In this document: piece after piece, positions 12,776 through 24,692 of the stretch | Layout: each line of letters opens with the position of its first letter | Numbering within the stretch: the stretch's first letter is position 1 | NCBI GenBank assembly: GCA_037962975.1 | Contig: CM075669.1 | Coordinates: 187,868,501-187,932,500 of the forward strand | Length of the DNA: 64,000 nucleotides | Direction of reading: 5' to 3' | DNA from: Clitoria ternatea | Lineage: Eukaryota; Streptophyta; Magnoliopsida; Fabales; Fabaceae | The notes under the pieces: generated by a model | Told to the model about the DNA's origin: nothing | Databases searched by the model: none | The model's input: the letters and a program-made list of their open reading frames with translations, nothing else | Made by a program: the position numbers and the translations under genes

Positions 12776-13993
12776 ACCACATAATATCGATGCTATGCCA
12801 TGCCATGAATGCAACAATGTAATGATGCATATGCCAATCTTAACCTCGTAAGGATATCTCACCCTCTCCCATAGGGATATATTTTAATTTGGCATTTTTA
12901 ATAATTAACATATAATCATTTACAAAGCCCCTCAAGGCATATCATTCATATACTTAGCATCTCAATGGCCACAATACCATCCTCACATTAATCCACGCAT
13001 GGAATTCAAGAAGCATAACAAGCATCATAGTATGAGTCCACACATGGGAATCAGTCAAGGCATGTTAATAAACATATTTCAAATTCATAGCATTACGTTC
13101 TAGCCAATACAATTCAATTTACATGTACAAGATTACACTTGTATCAAACACAATGACATTACAATCATTAATAGTAAAAATCACCATTAAACCAAGGGTA
13201 TGTTCAACAACAATATCCCTTCTCATTCAACATCACTAATCATCATTCAATGTGTGTGGCATCATTCATTTTTGATCATTATTGATACTATTTAAATTTC
13301 ATTGAGCTATCATAACTTATTGCCACTCCATTGTCCCCTCATTAATTTCATTATCATACAAGGTTGTGTATCTTCATGTTTTCATAACATGATTTAGCTA
13401 TATATGTAACACCCTGAATTTTATAAAAACGAATAATTGATGAGAATAAATAATAAATAATTGAATGTGAGTTGATTTGTGTCCCAAAAATATTGGAATA
13501 ATGAAATTGGGATTTTATTAGGGATATTTATGATTTATTGAACTAATATGAGATAAAATTATACCCGATTAGAATATGAGTGTCAGACCAAGTATCTCCG
13601 ATTGAGATGCCGTTGGTCAGGGCTATTAAGAATATTATTGGGAATCCGAATCTATATTCAGAATAATTTTTCGAATTAGTATTGAGCCCGAACTAAGAGC
13701 CTGTTTATTATAAAACGATGAAATTTTAATGTGAAGTAAGACTATTAAAAACGTAAACCCTTCTTCCTCTCATGCTTCATGCTACTTCTTCTCATCCTCA
13801 TTATTCTCTTTTCCTCACCTCTTCTTCTTCTTCTTTTCAAAACCCAAAACGCATGGTGGCCTTCCCTTCCTCCACCATTTTTGTTTATATGGAAGCCTGA
13901 AGGAGAAGCTTGTGCTGGAACTCCTCCTCCTTCTCCCACTCTATTTTCGTGTGGCTCTTTCCTCTTGTGGAAGCTCATGTTGTTTCTTTGGAT

Positions 13994-14002
13994 GAGGTAA
14001 GT
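13994..14002 (+). promoter_or_regulatory. Donor-like splice site in LTR A leader (GAG/GTAAGT)
   Basis: GAGGTAAGT is a full match to the plant 5' splice consensus. It lies about 590 bp into the LTR, just after a pyrimidine-rich leader. The 3' LTR keeps it at 32318-32326. G has GAGGTAAGC at about 58796, E has GAGGTAAGG on the minus strand at 45802-45810, C has AGGTATGA at about 39789, and B has a GTAAGG-type site near 18056. Use as a splice site is inferred only. Confidence 0.4.
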
Positions 14003-15433
14003 TCCTCATCATTTTCATGAGTTTTATGCCCTAGATTTTGGGTTCTATGTATTCGGGGGAGTATTTATTGAATAAGGGTTGTTGGGAGAAGCTTTAAATG
14101 AGGAAACCCTAAGGTGGGGTGTTGTTATTATGGCATTAATGGTGGGTTATTATATGTGTAAGGAGTTAATACTTGGATGAGTGGAAAATGAATGAGCATT
14201 TATGGTGTTGTTGGGTTTTAGTGAAACCCTAACTTTAATAAATTAGGGAAAGTGTAAAATGTGAATAGAGTGTAGGTTTAATGATTATGAGAATGATATT
14301 AATGAAAAAAGATGGCTATTTATGGTAATTAATGAGTATTGGTAAATGTTGTTGGGTTTTGATGAAAAACCCTTGCCTTAGGAATTTGAGAAAATGTATA
14401 TATTGTGACTTGAAGGTTGAATTGGAAGTGAATGGGTGATGTTTGATATATATGTTGTTAGTTATAGTGATGAACAATGATGAACATTGTAGATAATCCT
14501 TAATGGTGGAATCAATGGTTATATATATTGGTATGATAAGATTGTGACTTGATGAGGTTCTAGACCATTGTGGTGTGCCATTTAAATTTGAATGATTAAT
14601 TGTGATTATTGAAGGATATGAGGGCTAAGTTGAATATTGAGTAACAATGATGATGTTTGAAGGATTGAGGAGATTTAAGACTACATTATGTAATGGGTAA
14701 GATGATGATGCTGTTGGATTAGTTGGTCTTTAAGATCTAGAGGATCTTGGCTTTGGGAAAGGAATTCCCGAAGCCTAATACAATTATATAACTTGGTGTT
14801 TAGCAAGTCTAGGACTTGGGGTTAAGCTTTATGATAAGCTAGCAAGTGTTTAGAATTATGATGGCTTATTAATTGCATGAATGCATATGTATATTATGTA
14901 AATCGTATTCCGGGTGATGCGATGGAGCTTTTGGAGCATTGGAATGATTCGGCTCTTCCCTCGAGGTAGGAGAGGAGTTAACATTCAAATTGCATGAGTA
15001 AATTGATAGTGATTATTGTATGTGATGAATACTCATGCTTGCCTTGCCATGTCTATATTTATTAGATTAATGAGAATTGCAAATGGTTGTTTTTGTGGAT
15101 GATGCAGTGAGATTATGTGATGATTGTTGTGGAAGTATGCATTTGTATATTTGATGTGGATAAGTTTAAGTTTAATGTGAATATTAAGTTTGAAATAGAA
15201 ATGTATAAGTATGAATATTTGAACAGGATGTATATGCCTTTCATGATGTGTATGAACAGTTGGATATATCCAAATTTGGCTTATAATGAGAAATTTCGAG
15301 TGAGAACTCTTAGAACGAGTTGAATGTGCCTCAAATATCATATATGATGTGTGGGATATGATTTAGTAGGCCTAAAATGTGAAATCATATGTTGAGTTGT
15401 AAGAACTTTCGTTTCCTGCCTCTGTCCTGTATT

Positions 15434-15610
15434 CTCGCTCAGGTGAGATGGGATCTCGCTCAGGCGAGAGTCCCCTGCACCAATATTATGGCCTCTGGGC
15501 TAATTTCGCCCAAGTGAGGGAGTGTTCTGCTCGAGCGAGTAAAGTGTGTTGTGATCAGGTGAGGTTCTGGACGAATCTCGCTCAAGCGGGCGTGGCTGCG
15601 CTTGAGCGAG
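15434..15610 (+). repeat. Paired-palindrome cassette 1 of LTR A (5' copy)
   Basis: Three pairs of 14-bp CTCGCTCAAGCGAG-type palindromes: 15434/15455, 15505/15526 and 15577/15597. Pair separation is 20-21 bp and pairs repeat every 71-72 bp. Several copies have decayed (for example CAGGTGAG for CAGGCGAG). The 3' LTR copy is at about 33763-33935 and is partly better preserved. Confidence 0.88.
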
Positions 15611-15659
15611 CAAGGGAGAACATTGATTCTGGAAGAATTCCGCCCGAGTGTGGACTTAG

Positions 15660-16620
15660 AAAATAATACATGATCTGTGGTGAATTTCTGAGTGAAATTC
15701 CATGTGGGCTATGCCAAGGCAGAACCCTCCGAGTGAGGGAGTGGATAAAATTCTGAGTGAGAGGTCTCCCTGTGTGATGCTCCGAGCAGTGGAGTTCCAA
15801 GTGGAAATTTCTGAGTTCAAAGTAACTCGTTCCAAGTGGAGCCCCTCCGTGTGTGTAATTCTGAGTGGGGATACCACCGAGTGAGGACACATAGTGTGTT
15901 GTCCAGAAGTATTCTGGAATATCTTTACTCGTGTGAAAATGAAAGGAAGTCGGTTTTTGAAATGAATTACCAAGTGGAAAACCGAGTGAGGAAAAGACTC
16001 AGTCTGGATTATTTTTCCGAGTGGAACCCCGAGTGAGTGTGAAGTCGATTTTGAAATAATTCACCGAGTGAGGACCGATCAGGTAATGAGTCGGTTGTAG
16101 AGTAATTGCCGAGCGAAACACCGAGCGAGAGATGACTCGGATTCGAAATTAATTAACCAAGTGAAAGGCTGATTAAGAGATGATTCAGATTTGGAATAAA
16201 TTGCCAAGTGAAAGGCCAAGTGAGAGACGAGTCAGCTTTGATTGATTTTGCTTAGTAGATAACCAAGTAGATGAGTCGGTGTTAAGATGAATTTCTGAGT
16301 GAACGGTCAATCAAGTGATGAGTCAGTTTTGGAGTAATTAGCCGAGTGATAGACTATGTGAGTGTGAGTCGGCCCTAGAATGATTTGGTTGAATGAATAA
16401 TGGGTCGGTTTTGAGGGATTCTGTCAAGTTAAAACCCGAGTGACGGGAGTCAGTTTTGGTGGGACTTTGCTGATTGAAAACCCAAGTGTTGGGGAGCCTA
16501 GTGGAACGAGTGGGTATATGCTTGGCAGTATGAAGTTGGTCCTGGAAGGATTTAGCTGAGTGAAGGATCAAATGGGAGGAATCGGTTCTAGAACAGGTCC
16601 ACTGAGTAGAAACCGAGTGT
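15660..16620 (+). repeat. CCGAGTG-motif field of LTR A (5' copy)
   Basis: No gene. The words CCGAGTG, CCAAGTG and CTGAGTG occur dozens of times, every 20-40 bp, usually followed by GAA or AGG, alternating with GAGTCGG / GACTCGG. The field sits between two palindrome cassettes. Related fields occur in the B LTR (20340-20880), the B interior (23640-24000) and F (54000-54660). The 3' LTR copy is 33990-34960. Differences between the two A copies are mainly C/T and G/A. Confidence 0.85.
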
Positions 16621-16645
16621 TGGGAAATACGACCTCTGGTCGGAT

Positions 16646-16814
16646 TTCGCTTAAGCGAGTGGACTCCTCGCTTAAGCGAGCGAGTGTGGAAATGGTTACT
16701 AGAGTAACTTCGCCCAAGCGAGTGACTGGGTGTGTGGTCCTTCGCCCAAGCGAGCATCTTGGAATTTGGTACTGGCTTGATTTTGCCAGAGCGAGATAGG
16801 CTCGCTCAAGCGAG
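16646..16814 (+). repeat. Paired-palindrome cassette 2 of LTR A (5' copy)
   Basis: Palindromes at 16646/16667 (21 bp apart), 16709/16741 (32 bp apart) and about 16782/16801. A 32-bp separation also occurs in G (61428/61460) and E (44114/44147, 44239/44271), so the cassettes share a common layout. The 3' LTR copy is at 34971-35140 and is followed by one further unit that the 5' copy lacks. Confidence 0.85.
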
Positions 16815-18942
16815 ACTGGGCCTGATACTTAAAACCCCTCTCTTTGTTCGGGAAAACTTCGGATTTTGCTTTTCTTCCCTCAATAGATACCGAGCCCCAT
16901 TCCCTTATATTATGGGATATATATGGTGATTTATGTAAGGTAATTATTAATGATATGCCACTATGGGGAATTAAAAATAAACTAATGGATTTGAAATGAA
17001 TTATTTGTGATGTTTTCACCACTAAAAGTGGAATATGAGGGAATGATGATGAGAATTTAATAAAAGGCTGTAAGCTACATTTTAAGACAATGAGGAGAAA
17101 TAATGAGAGGAAAGCCCACTAAATGAATGTGTGACAACAGTGATGAATATTACCTAATAATGTAAACCTATTATGGAGGAATACAAGTGTTGACTTGCCA
17201 CACGATATAAAATAAATAAATGTATTGTGTTAAGATGCAAAGTCAAGAACATGATTGTGTTGGACCTAAGTGTGATTGCCATGTATGTGAATGATGAATA
17301 TGTCTTCGATAACTCCAAGTGTAGAATAATATTATGATTGTTTGCTATGCCTTTTGATATCCATGTGTGGATTACTATGAATGATGTTTGTGGCCATTGA
17401 ATTCCAATTATATGAATGATATGCCTTGAGGGGCTTGTAAATAATTATATGATTCTTGAAATTGCCAGATTAAATTATATCCCTAATTGAGAGGGTGAGA
17501 TATCCTTGCGAGGTTGTTGAGCATATGCATTATTGCATCTTGCATTCATGGCATGGCATAGCATTCGTATTATATGGTTGCGATCACAATGATGAAAGAT
17601 CCTGCGGGATTCTATGAAGGGAGTACCCCTTGTGTAACATCCCGATTTAATAATTAATTGCCGAATGAAAATAAATTATTAAATTAATAATTTCTAAGTG
17701 GGGAAAATTATTTATTAATTATAATTAGTTTAATTAATTTAAGTTAAAGGCTGATTGATTATGGTTAGTTGTCAATAGCTGATTATTTGTGACTGTGTGC
17801 GTATGACACGTGTGGGGGGGGCTGCTACTGTGCACGACTTCCCACCCCACTCTTCCCTTCTCTCCGTGCATGCATATATGGGTACACTATCATTCATTCT
17901 TCCCTTCAGACTTCTCTTCTTTCCGTTTTCTCTCCTTTTCTTCTTCGCTCTTCACTCTCTTCTTCTTCTTTCTTCTCTGCGCTCTGTTTCCGTGAGCTCG
18001 CAACAGTGGTGGCTGAGGATCGGAGTCCTCCTTCCTTACTTGACGAGCTAGAGAGGGTAAGGGTGTGCATTCCCCCTACATGCAACTCGTCTCCTTCCAC
18101 GCTGTTCCTTCCTTGCTCTTTCATTCCCTTCATCGACTTCCCTCCTTCTTCCTCTCCTTGCTCGAAGCTGCCAAGTCTCAGTGGAGATCTGCGCTACGAG
18201 GAGCTTCAAGGTGGTTGGAGTGTTCACAGCGTTGTGATGGAGCTACTCCAGGGAGCGAACCGAGAGCTGGGTGTCTCAGAGGCCCGAATGGCCTCCCCTG
18301 CTCTTGCATGCAGATGTACTAAGAGTGACTCAGTGTTCCTCTGGGACCGAGTGTCGTATTGACCGAATGGAAATTTCATTCCAGGTATGGGGGCGCCTTA
18401 CATGTTAAATAGCTTATGGACGGGTTTCCGGGTGAAGCCATTGTACTGTGTTGTGCTTTCTGGATGTTGCATGCTATTGAGTGGTAAACCGGATGTATGA
18501 CGTTTATTATTGTGCTGTGCATGACTTTCCGTCCATATGAAGTATAATGCTTGTTGATGATGTCTATGTTAAGTGTATGAGATGTATATGAGGAATGCTA
18601 GTGCATCGTGTGGTCATTTACTGATACCCATGTGTGTGATTATATGATTAGATGCATGTAAACGTGAATGATATTATGGTTTCGAGTGCATGTACTATGT
18701 CATTGTTATATCGACTCCTGATTATGACTTGAATGATACAATACAGCTGATGCATGTGATGAAATTGTGAATAGCCGAGTGCATTAAGGCATGGGGCAGG
18801 GCATAAATCTATGTGGTGTTAAAATGCTTGAAATGCATGTGAATATTATGGTTACCGAGTGTTATAGGTGAATTGTCGAGTGCATGCAATGCTGTATGAA
18901 TTCCATGTGAAGGTATGGGATATTGTGGCTGTTGATGAGAAA

Positions 18943-19040
18943 GCCGAGTGCATGTATTGCCGAGTGCATGTATTGCTGAGTGCATGTATTGCTGAGTGCA
19001 TGTATTGCCGAGTGCATGTGACTGCCGTGTGCATGTGTTG
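18943..19040 (+). repeat. 16-bp tandem repeat in B 5' LTR (5-6 copies)
   Basis: GCCGAGTGCATGTATT starts at 18943, 18959, 18975, 18991 and 19007, with a degenerate sixth copy at about 19024. C/T changes (GCTGAG for GCCGAG) separate copies. The 3' LTR has only three copies, at 26006, 26022 and 26038. Confidence 0.93.
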
Positions 19041-19888
19041 TGGTATTGCATTGGATGCATGTGATTGATACATTGAATACCAAGTGCATAGGCGTTGGAT
19101 GCCTGATGAAGGACCATATTCATCCAATTCGCCATTGAAATGCTTAGAACATATAGCGTTGGACACTTAATACCGATCGACAATCAGATGAATATGTGTT
19201 GGATTATATAAAAGACCCTGGGTTGGACTTGGGGTAGTGCCGAGTGCACTAAGCGTTGGACGCTTAAAGACCTTGGGTTGGACTCAAGGCAGGCTTACCG
19301 AGTTGGACTCGGGGCTGCCCGTGACACTCCCGTTGTTGCTTGGAGCAATTGTGTTACGCGTGAGGGTAAACGGTTTGGTACCTGTAAAATGGCCGAATCA
19401 GCTTGGAGCTGAGTGAAAGGCTTGGAGCCTATGTTGCAACAATAAAATTGGTAATCGGATCCGGGCGAATTGATGTGTGCACATTCTTGATTGATGCCGA
19501 GCTCAATACGAAATGTTTGCATATGTGGATATGAATTAGTTGGATTGAAGCATGCATACTAATGTATTTACCGAGTGAAATGTGACATCATGAGTATTAT
19601 ACATGCTGTGATGAATGATATGAATTATCTGTCCATGTGTGATTGAATATATGTATATATATATGTATATGCTGTTGTCGAGTGCAGTATTAGCCTATGG
19701 TTGTGATTATACGTGATTGTAAATAATGTGAGTTTTATATAACCGAGTGGATTAACTGCAATGAATTCCGATCGGATTATGATGAGTGAATATTCATATT
19801 TAAACAACAGTGTAAGTTATGGATGATTGAACTGTATGAATTGCATAATCGAGGATTGTGGTATAATCCGAGCCAATATCTGACGTTT

Positions 19889-20039
19889 AACATGTGAAGC
19901 TCACCCCTACACCATTTTTCAGTGTGTGCAGGTCGGACTCGGGAATGTTGATAGGGCCTCAAGTCCAAGTGTGGTGCACTCTGACTGTTGGGTGCTCGTA
20001 ATGCGTTTATTATGTTCAGTCAGTGTAGCCTTGGCCGGC
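19889..20039 (+). promoter_or_regulatory. Universal LTR box, element B 5' LTR
   Basis: AAGCTCACCCCTACACC, ATTTTTCAGTGTGTGCAGG, then GCCTTGGCCGGC at 20028-20039. The B and F version differs from A in the middle but keeps order and spacing. Confidence 0.6.
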
Positions 20040-20979
20040 TCTCTTGTAAAATGACTAAACATATTTATTTATAAAGATTGATTTGATAAGTATAGACATG
20101 GTGTCACTTATATGGATCTGTAAATAATGGTAAAGGTATAATGTTAAGTTAATGAGTATTCCGAGTATATGGTTACATGTATATAGGTCGGCAGATTGGA
20201 TTTGTGGACAGGTTTATATTTCTGGAAACATATAAATATACATATGTGCTTTTTGTGGATTTGATGCGTCTTCCGACTGGAATGTGTTGTTAAATGATTC
20301 GAGGGCTGTTGACGAGTGAAATGATGTTAAGTTGATGGTTCCAAGTGAGGATTACTGGGTGGCTTTTCCGAGTGAAAACGCTGAGTGATTACGGGTGAAA
20401 AGTATAGGTAAACCTGAGCGAGGAAGAGCTTGTATTTCCGAGTGAAAACCTTGGGTGATCCCCTTCTGAGGGAGGAGTTAGAGTAGTGGTTTAGAGTGGG
20501 ATGGATCCTAAGTGTAAGGCCTTAGTAATCCGAGTGAATGATGTAAAATCCGAGTGAGTGAGGGTTGGTATGCCGACTGGTTGAGTTTTGAATAAGACCG
20601 AGTGAGACTTAACTACCTGATTTCCCGAGTGAATGTGTGAATGTATTCCGAATAGTGAATAGGTAATGTGACCCGATTGTGTTAAGATTGGAATACGTCG
20701 AGTGATGTTTGATTAGGATATATATGTTCCGAGTGAGAAAGGGTTCTGGATTCCAAGTGGCAGAATTGGGGGAGTCATTTCCCGAGTGGCTTATACTTGT
20801 GACCTGTATGGATGAATGAGGAGCTATGCGGATTCCCGAGTGAAGTATGAGCGTGATGATTTACCGGGTGAACATATGTCCCAAATCCGAGTGAGAAACT
20901 ACTTTGTACCTGTGTCCTCCCCAGCGAATTAGACTTAGCTCCAGCGAGTGTGCGTGCATGGAAGGCTTCTGGGATATTC

Positions 20980-21155
20980 GCTTAAGCGAATGGTACTTCG
21001 CCGAGCGAGTGGATGCTGGTGTTGGGCTTCGCGTAACAATCCCCTTGTTCCACTGTTCCATGGTCATATTTTGCTCAGGCGGCGTTGGGCCTCGCTTGAG
21101 CGAGTCAGCGTTGTCATGGATTTCGCCCAGGCGCCATGTGTTTCGTTAAACCGAA
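20980..21155 (+). repeat. Palindrome cassette of B 5' LTR
   Basis: Pairs at about 20980/20998 (TTCGCTTAAGCGAA, TTCGCCGAGCGAG), 21069/21091 (CTCAGGCGG, CTCGCTTGAGCGAG) and 21121/21140 (TTCGCCCAGGCG, TTCGTTAAACCGAA). The 3' LTR copy is at 27697-27872. Pair spacing of about 20 bp matches the other families; pair-to-pair spacing is less regular. Confidence 0.8.
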
Positions 21156-21327
21156 TGGGTCGGTTCAAGCCTTGTCCCTTCTGCCGATTGCTATGCGTAT
21201 GAATGTTCTTTTATCTTCCCTTGCTTTCCTCTTCTTTTTTCTTTGCCGATCGTCCAGTGGCTGTTTTTGTGGAAAAATTTTCCCTGTTTTTGGGTATATT
21301 ATTTATTAAAATTAGGGTGTTACATTT

Positions 21328-21340
21328 TGGTATCAGAGCA
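21328..21340 (+). other. Element B primer-binding site
   Basis: TGGTATCAGAGCA, three bases after the LTR end; plant initiator tRNA-Met type. Confidence 0.95.
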
Positions 21341-23284
21341 GACTAAAAGGTCCATGGCCAAGGTTTGCCTACTGTTAGTGGGCGGTTGAGTGCATTAAGC
21401 CAGATTGTCACAATTGCTTATGATATTCTATTGTATGTTGATACCTGTTCGATCATGACTCGTGTGATGATATCTGCTTATGATCTTCTATTAGATTCGG
21501 TATACGTTTGACTATGAATGATGTGGTTGTATGCCGGTGCCTTGTTTGGGAATTTGATTGTGTGATGAATGAACGGTATATGATTTGTGGTATAAGAGAT
21601 GTGTTGCAGTTTCCTAAGTCAAAAGTCTGGGCGTATAATAAGTGTGTAAAGGTGAGGTTGGGTATATGTTAAATTGGGATCGCACCTCAGTGGCTGGTTG
21701 AGGGAACCGAGTGAATGGTACTATACCTTTTAGTAATATTGGAATGTTGTGGGATACTGGATAAATAGTGACCCCTTAAGAATCCTAAGTCTAATAATTA
21801 TTTAACCTTATGTGCTGTTAAACCCGAGTAAAGCAATTGCGTAGTAACTCATTGAGGCTTGAATGATTATCGTGTGATATGTGAAATGTGTTAGTAGTTG
21901 TGCTGTAATTAAGTAAATGCGCATTGCAACTCCTGGATTTGTGGTATTTGTTAACTGTTTAGTGATCATGTGACTCCGTCCATGAATGCATGTTGATTAT
22001 TCTGCGAATGCTGACTGAATGCTTGTAAATAGGAGTGTTACCATTATTGCCGAGTGCGTGAGTTAAAAGGAGATGAATCTCTGAGTTCTGTTTGTAGTTT
22101 CATGTTAAAATGTATATGAATGAGAATGCCATGATGATTTCCGAATGCATGATATGTGAGCTGATCTGTTGATTCCATCATAATGCTGTGTTAAAATGCA
22201 TGTTGCCTTCATTATAAAATACCGAGAGGATGTGCTGTAGTATTGTTACTCTGTTTGCTGTTGTGAGTACTATGACAAACGCTTGTGATGCTGTGATGAA
22301 ACCATGAAATTCCGGGTGAATCTATATGTTGTGTTGGAACGATTGTGACCTATTGATGGCTGCGTGAGACGCACCTGGCAAGCTTGGATGCTTGTATGAA
22401 ATTGCATGAGAATTGCGTACATGAGATGGAATCGCTGTTAAGTCGGATCCGCATGCATGTGTGTAAGAGCATTATTATTGAGACTAATATGATTTGCATG
22501 GATTTGAATGATTTGAGTAGATCCCGACTTGATGATGTGGTATAAATGAGTTCTGACTAAATGAATGCACATGTATTGACACTGTTGCCAAGTGTGATGT
22601 GATGTTATGATTGAGAATGTATGTTATTATGAAAATTCCGATTGAATGTCTGTGTACACGCTTATGATGGGCATTGAACTCAATGTGAATTTTATGAATA
22701 TGTGGATGTGATATTGTGAATGAAATCCTTAATATAGTTAGGAATTGGTTTGGGTAAGCCCGATTGGAGGAGTACATATGTATTAATGCTATTGTTGAGT
22801 GCAATATGTGGTTATGGTTATGGTGCATGCTGTAGTGAACAATGACATAGCCATGAATAATTGGTATGAATCCGACTGAGTGTCTGTGTGTACATTAGTG
22901 CCGTTTCCTAGTCCATGGTGTGTTATGACAGCATGTGTGATTGTGAATTACTTAATCCTGATAGAATTGCATGAACCCGAGTGAGTAACACTACTATATA
23001 GCCGAGAATTGAGAATTTATCCGAACCATGGTTTTGTGATGAATAAGATTTAGAGGAAATATTTACTCGGTGTTGGCTAGAAGCCGATTGTTGTATTGCC
23101 ATCGTACTGATTTACAGAAGTGATAAATAATTTTCATGATTGTTGTTGCGTGATGTGCCCTATGTGATGCATAATGATGAGGTTGATGTAGATGTATTGC
23201 TTACAATGTGTGTGTGAATTGCCATTAATTACCGTGTGAATTAGTATTAGTTGAGTGAGTCTGGTCGGAGTGAGGCATGCTGTT

Positions 23285-23465
23285 CTGAGATGACTCGTCA
23301 TGCCGTAGGCATTGTGGCAGTGTACACGTTGCAGTGTCTGTGTAATTATTGCAACCCTATAGGAATGAGACGTCATCCTATAAGTTGGATGCAGCAATTC
23401 ATGAGTCGGGCAGGTGAAGTTATAACTGCTTATGGTGATGGTGAGTCTTTCAGACGGTTCTGAGT
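23285..23465 (+). ncRNA. Conserved block with hairpin in element B interior
   Basis: This is the homologue of 31310-31480 in A: CATGCCGTAGGCATTGTGGC, GTCGGGCAGGTG and AACTGCTTATGGTGA are kept. The 25-nt hairpin at 23358-23382 has stem TATAGGA/TCCTATA where A and E have TACAGGA/TCCTGTA, so one C-G pair became a T-A pair. The loop is again 11 nt with GACG. A 70-codon ORF overlaps but its translation is only weakly like those in A and E. Confidence 0.6.
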
Positions 23466-24678
23466 GTGATGAGAGTTGTATTAAATGAATATTATATGGT
23501 TATGTATCAATTAAGGATAGAGGGTTTGTTTAACCTTGATGGGTTTGCCTCTGGGAGGATTAGAGGCTGTTGGGTATAGATTGGCTTCTAAGACGATGAT
23601 TGGTTATTAAAACAAGAGGGGTGATCAAATCTGTCACTGAAGTAGAGTTTTATAAGGTTAACCGAGTGATCTTCCAGGAGAAAAGTTCGTTTGGTCGGGA
23701 AAATGAGATTCCGAGTGAGTAAGTTTCCAAGTGAACGGTCTCCGAGGGGGATAGATATCCGAGTGAAGGATTTAAATAAGGTCGTACTCAGGTCAGTGAT
23801 TGGGACTACTGAGCTTGAACTTAGGTTTTGTTTCGAAGTAAGCTCGAATTACGAGTGAATTTCTGGTAAGTGGAAGGATTTCCGGGTGAAAATTACCCTT
23901 GAACCCTGAATGATGTTTTGTGCAAGAGGACCGAGTGAAATTCTCAGGATGAAAGCATAGAATTAGCCGAAAGCATGGGTAGGAATCTAAGATTTCAGAA
24001 TTTAGAGTAGTGCATATGCGAAGTAAATCCGGGTAAATTGTGCTAATTGAAACACATGGAAAATTCCTTGAGTGCCCCCTTTGGTGTAAGAGAGAGATTT
24101 TGTGATCAGGTTTTGAAACCCAAGGGTTTGATCCGAGAGAAATCGGTCGGGAGTAAGTATTATTGGGAGTCGGTGATGTTGTTGTCGATTAGATTATTCC
24201 CAACTGGTTGATTAACCTCCGTAATGTGTTTCATGTGATACAATTTTGAGTCTGTACTCTGTATGAGTTATGATTGTGCGGAGTGACTCATTTGAGTCAG
24301 GGAACCCGAAGGTGTAAATACGCCGATCAGTGTCGTGAGTATAGGACCGAGCGGCCAAGAACTTAGGAAGTGCCACTACTTATGATGAATTGGCTGAGTT
24401 AACTAAGGGAAATTGTGCGTTTTAGAAATTGAATCCCCAAATGTATTAAATTCTATGATGAAGTTGTAATCAGGTAGGGCCTGACTTTTTACGTTTTGCC
24501 GACTGAAATTGTGGGCGGTCGGTAAACCGCTTGAGTGGTGAATCCTTGCCGAGTGAAATTATGATCCAGTCGGTGAATACTTGTGGAAGCACAGTCGTGT
24601 GAGTGTTTGAGACAGCAATTTTCTGAGTTAATTATTTAAGGAGAGTCACCGACTGAATTTCGAGGACGAAATTCTTTT

Positions 24679-24692
24679 AAGAGGGGGAGAAC
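24679..24692 (+). other. Element B polypurine tract
   Basis: AAGAGGGGGAGAAC directly precedes the 3' LTR start TGTAACATC at 24693; expected plus-strand primer. Confidence 0.92.

Larger units (their letters stand above)
13405..17632 (+). repeat. Element A 5' LTR, first part (before insertion B)
   Basis: Modules in order: a promoter-proximal segment with GCCGTTGGTCAGGGCTATTA (about 13610) shared with C and G; a pyrimidine-rich leader (13755-13850) ending at a strong donor-like GAG/GTAAGT at 13994-14002; a long AT-rich stretch with ATG-rich text; the TTCCCTCGAGGTAGGAGAGG segment (14955); the palindrome cassette (15434-15610); a CCGAGTG-rich field (15660-16620); a second palindrome cassette (16646-16814); and the start of the GGTTGCGATCAC / CCCCTTG module. 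It stops at CCTTG (17628-17632), the target duplicated by B. ORFs in it are small and not conserved. Confidence 0.9.
17633..21324 (+). repeat. Element B 5' LTR
   Basis: It starts TGTAACATCCC and ends GGGTGTTACA. Modules: AT-rich start; pyrimidine-rich leader (17890-17990); a GTAAGG donor-like site near 18056; GGGGGCGCC (18388); a CCGAGTGCATG field with a 16-bp tandem array (18943-19040); a segment with TTGGACTCGG words (19080-19330) absent from the 3' LTR; universal box (19889-20039); CCGAGTG field (20340-20880); and a palindrome cassette (20980-21155). Small ORFs in the leader recur in the other LTR only because the DNA is duplicated. Confidence 0.93.
21325..24692 (+). other. Element B interior, 3.4 kb, non-coding, partly LTR-like
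   Basis: There are no retroviral motifs. The segment 21890-22900 is collinear with the middle of solo LTR F (about 52540-53480): GCAACTCCTGGATTTGTGG, GTGTGAGACGC-like words and GTCGGATCCGCATGCATG are shared. A hairpin block lies at 23285-23465, and a CCGAGTG-rich stretch at 23640-24000. It ends with TTTCGAGGACGAAATTC (24658-24674), a phrase usual before the 3' LTR of plant Ty3-type elements, and a purine tract. Confidence 0.85.

Noticed and set aside
13405..17632. A as a single LTR element ending at 17632 with B beside it
   Set aside because: The text continues exactly after B at 28047, as in the unbroken 3' LTR, and CCTTG is duplicated, so B is an insertion within A.
18006..18362. A 118-codon ORF also found at 25038-25421
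   Set aside because: The two copies are the 5' and 3' LTRs of B, so duplication is not evidence of selection. The translation is low-complexity at the start and has no known domain.
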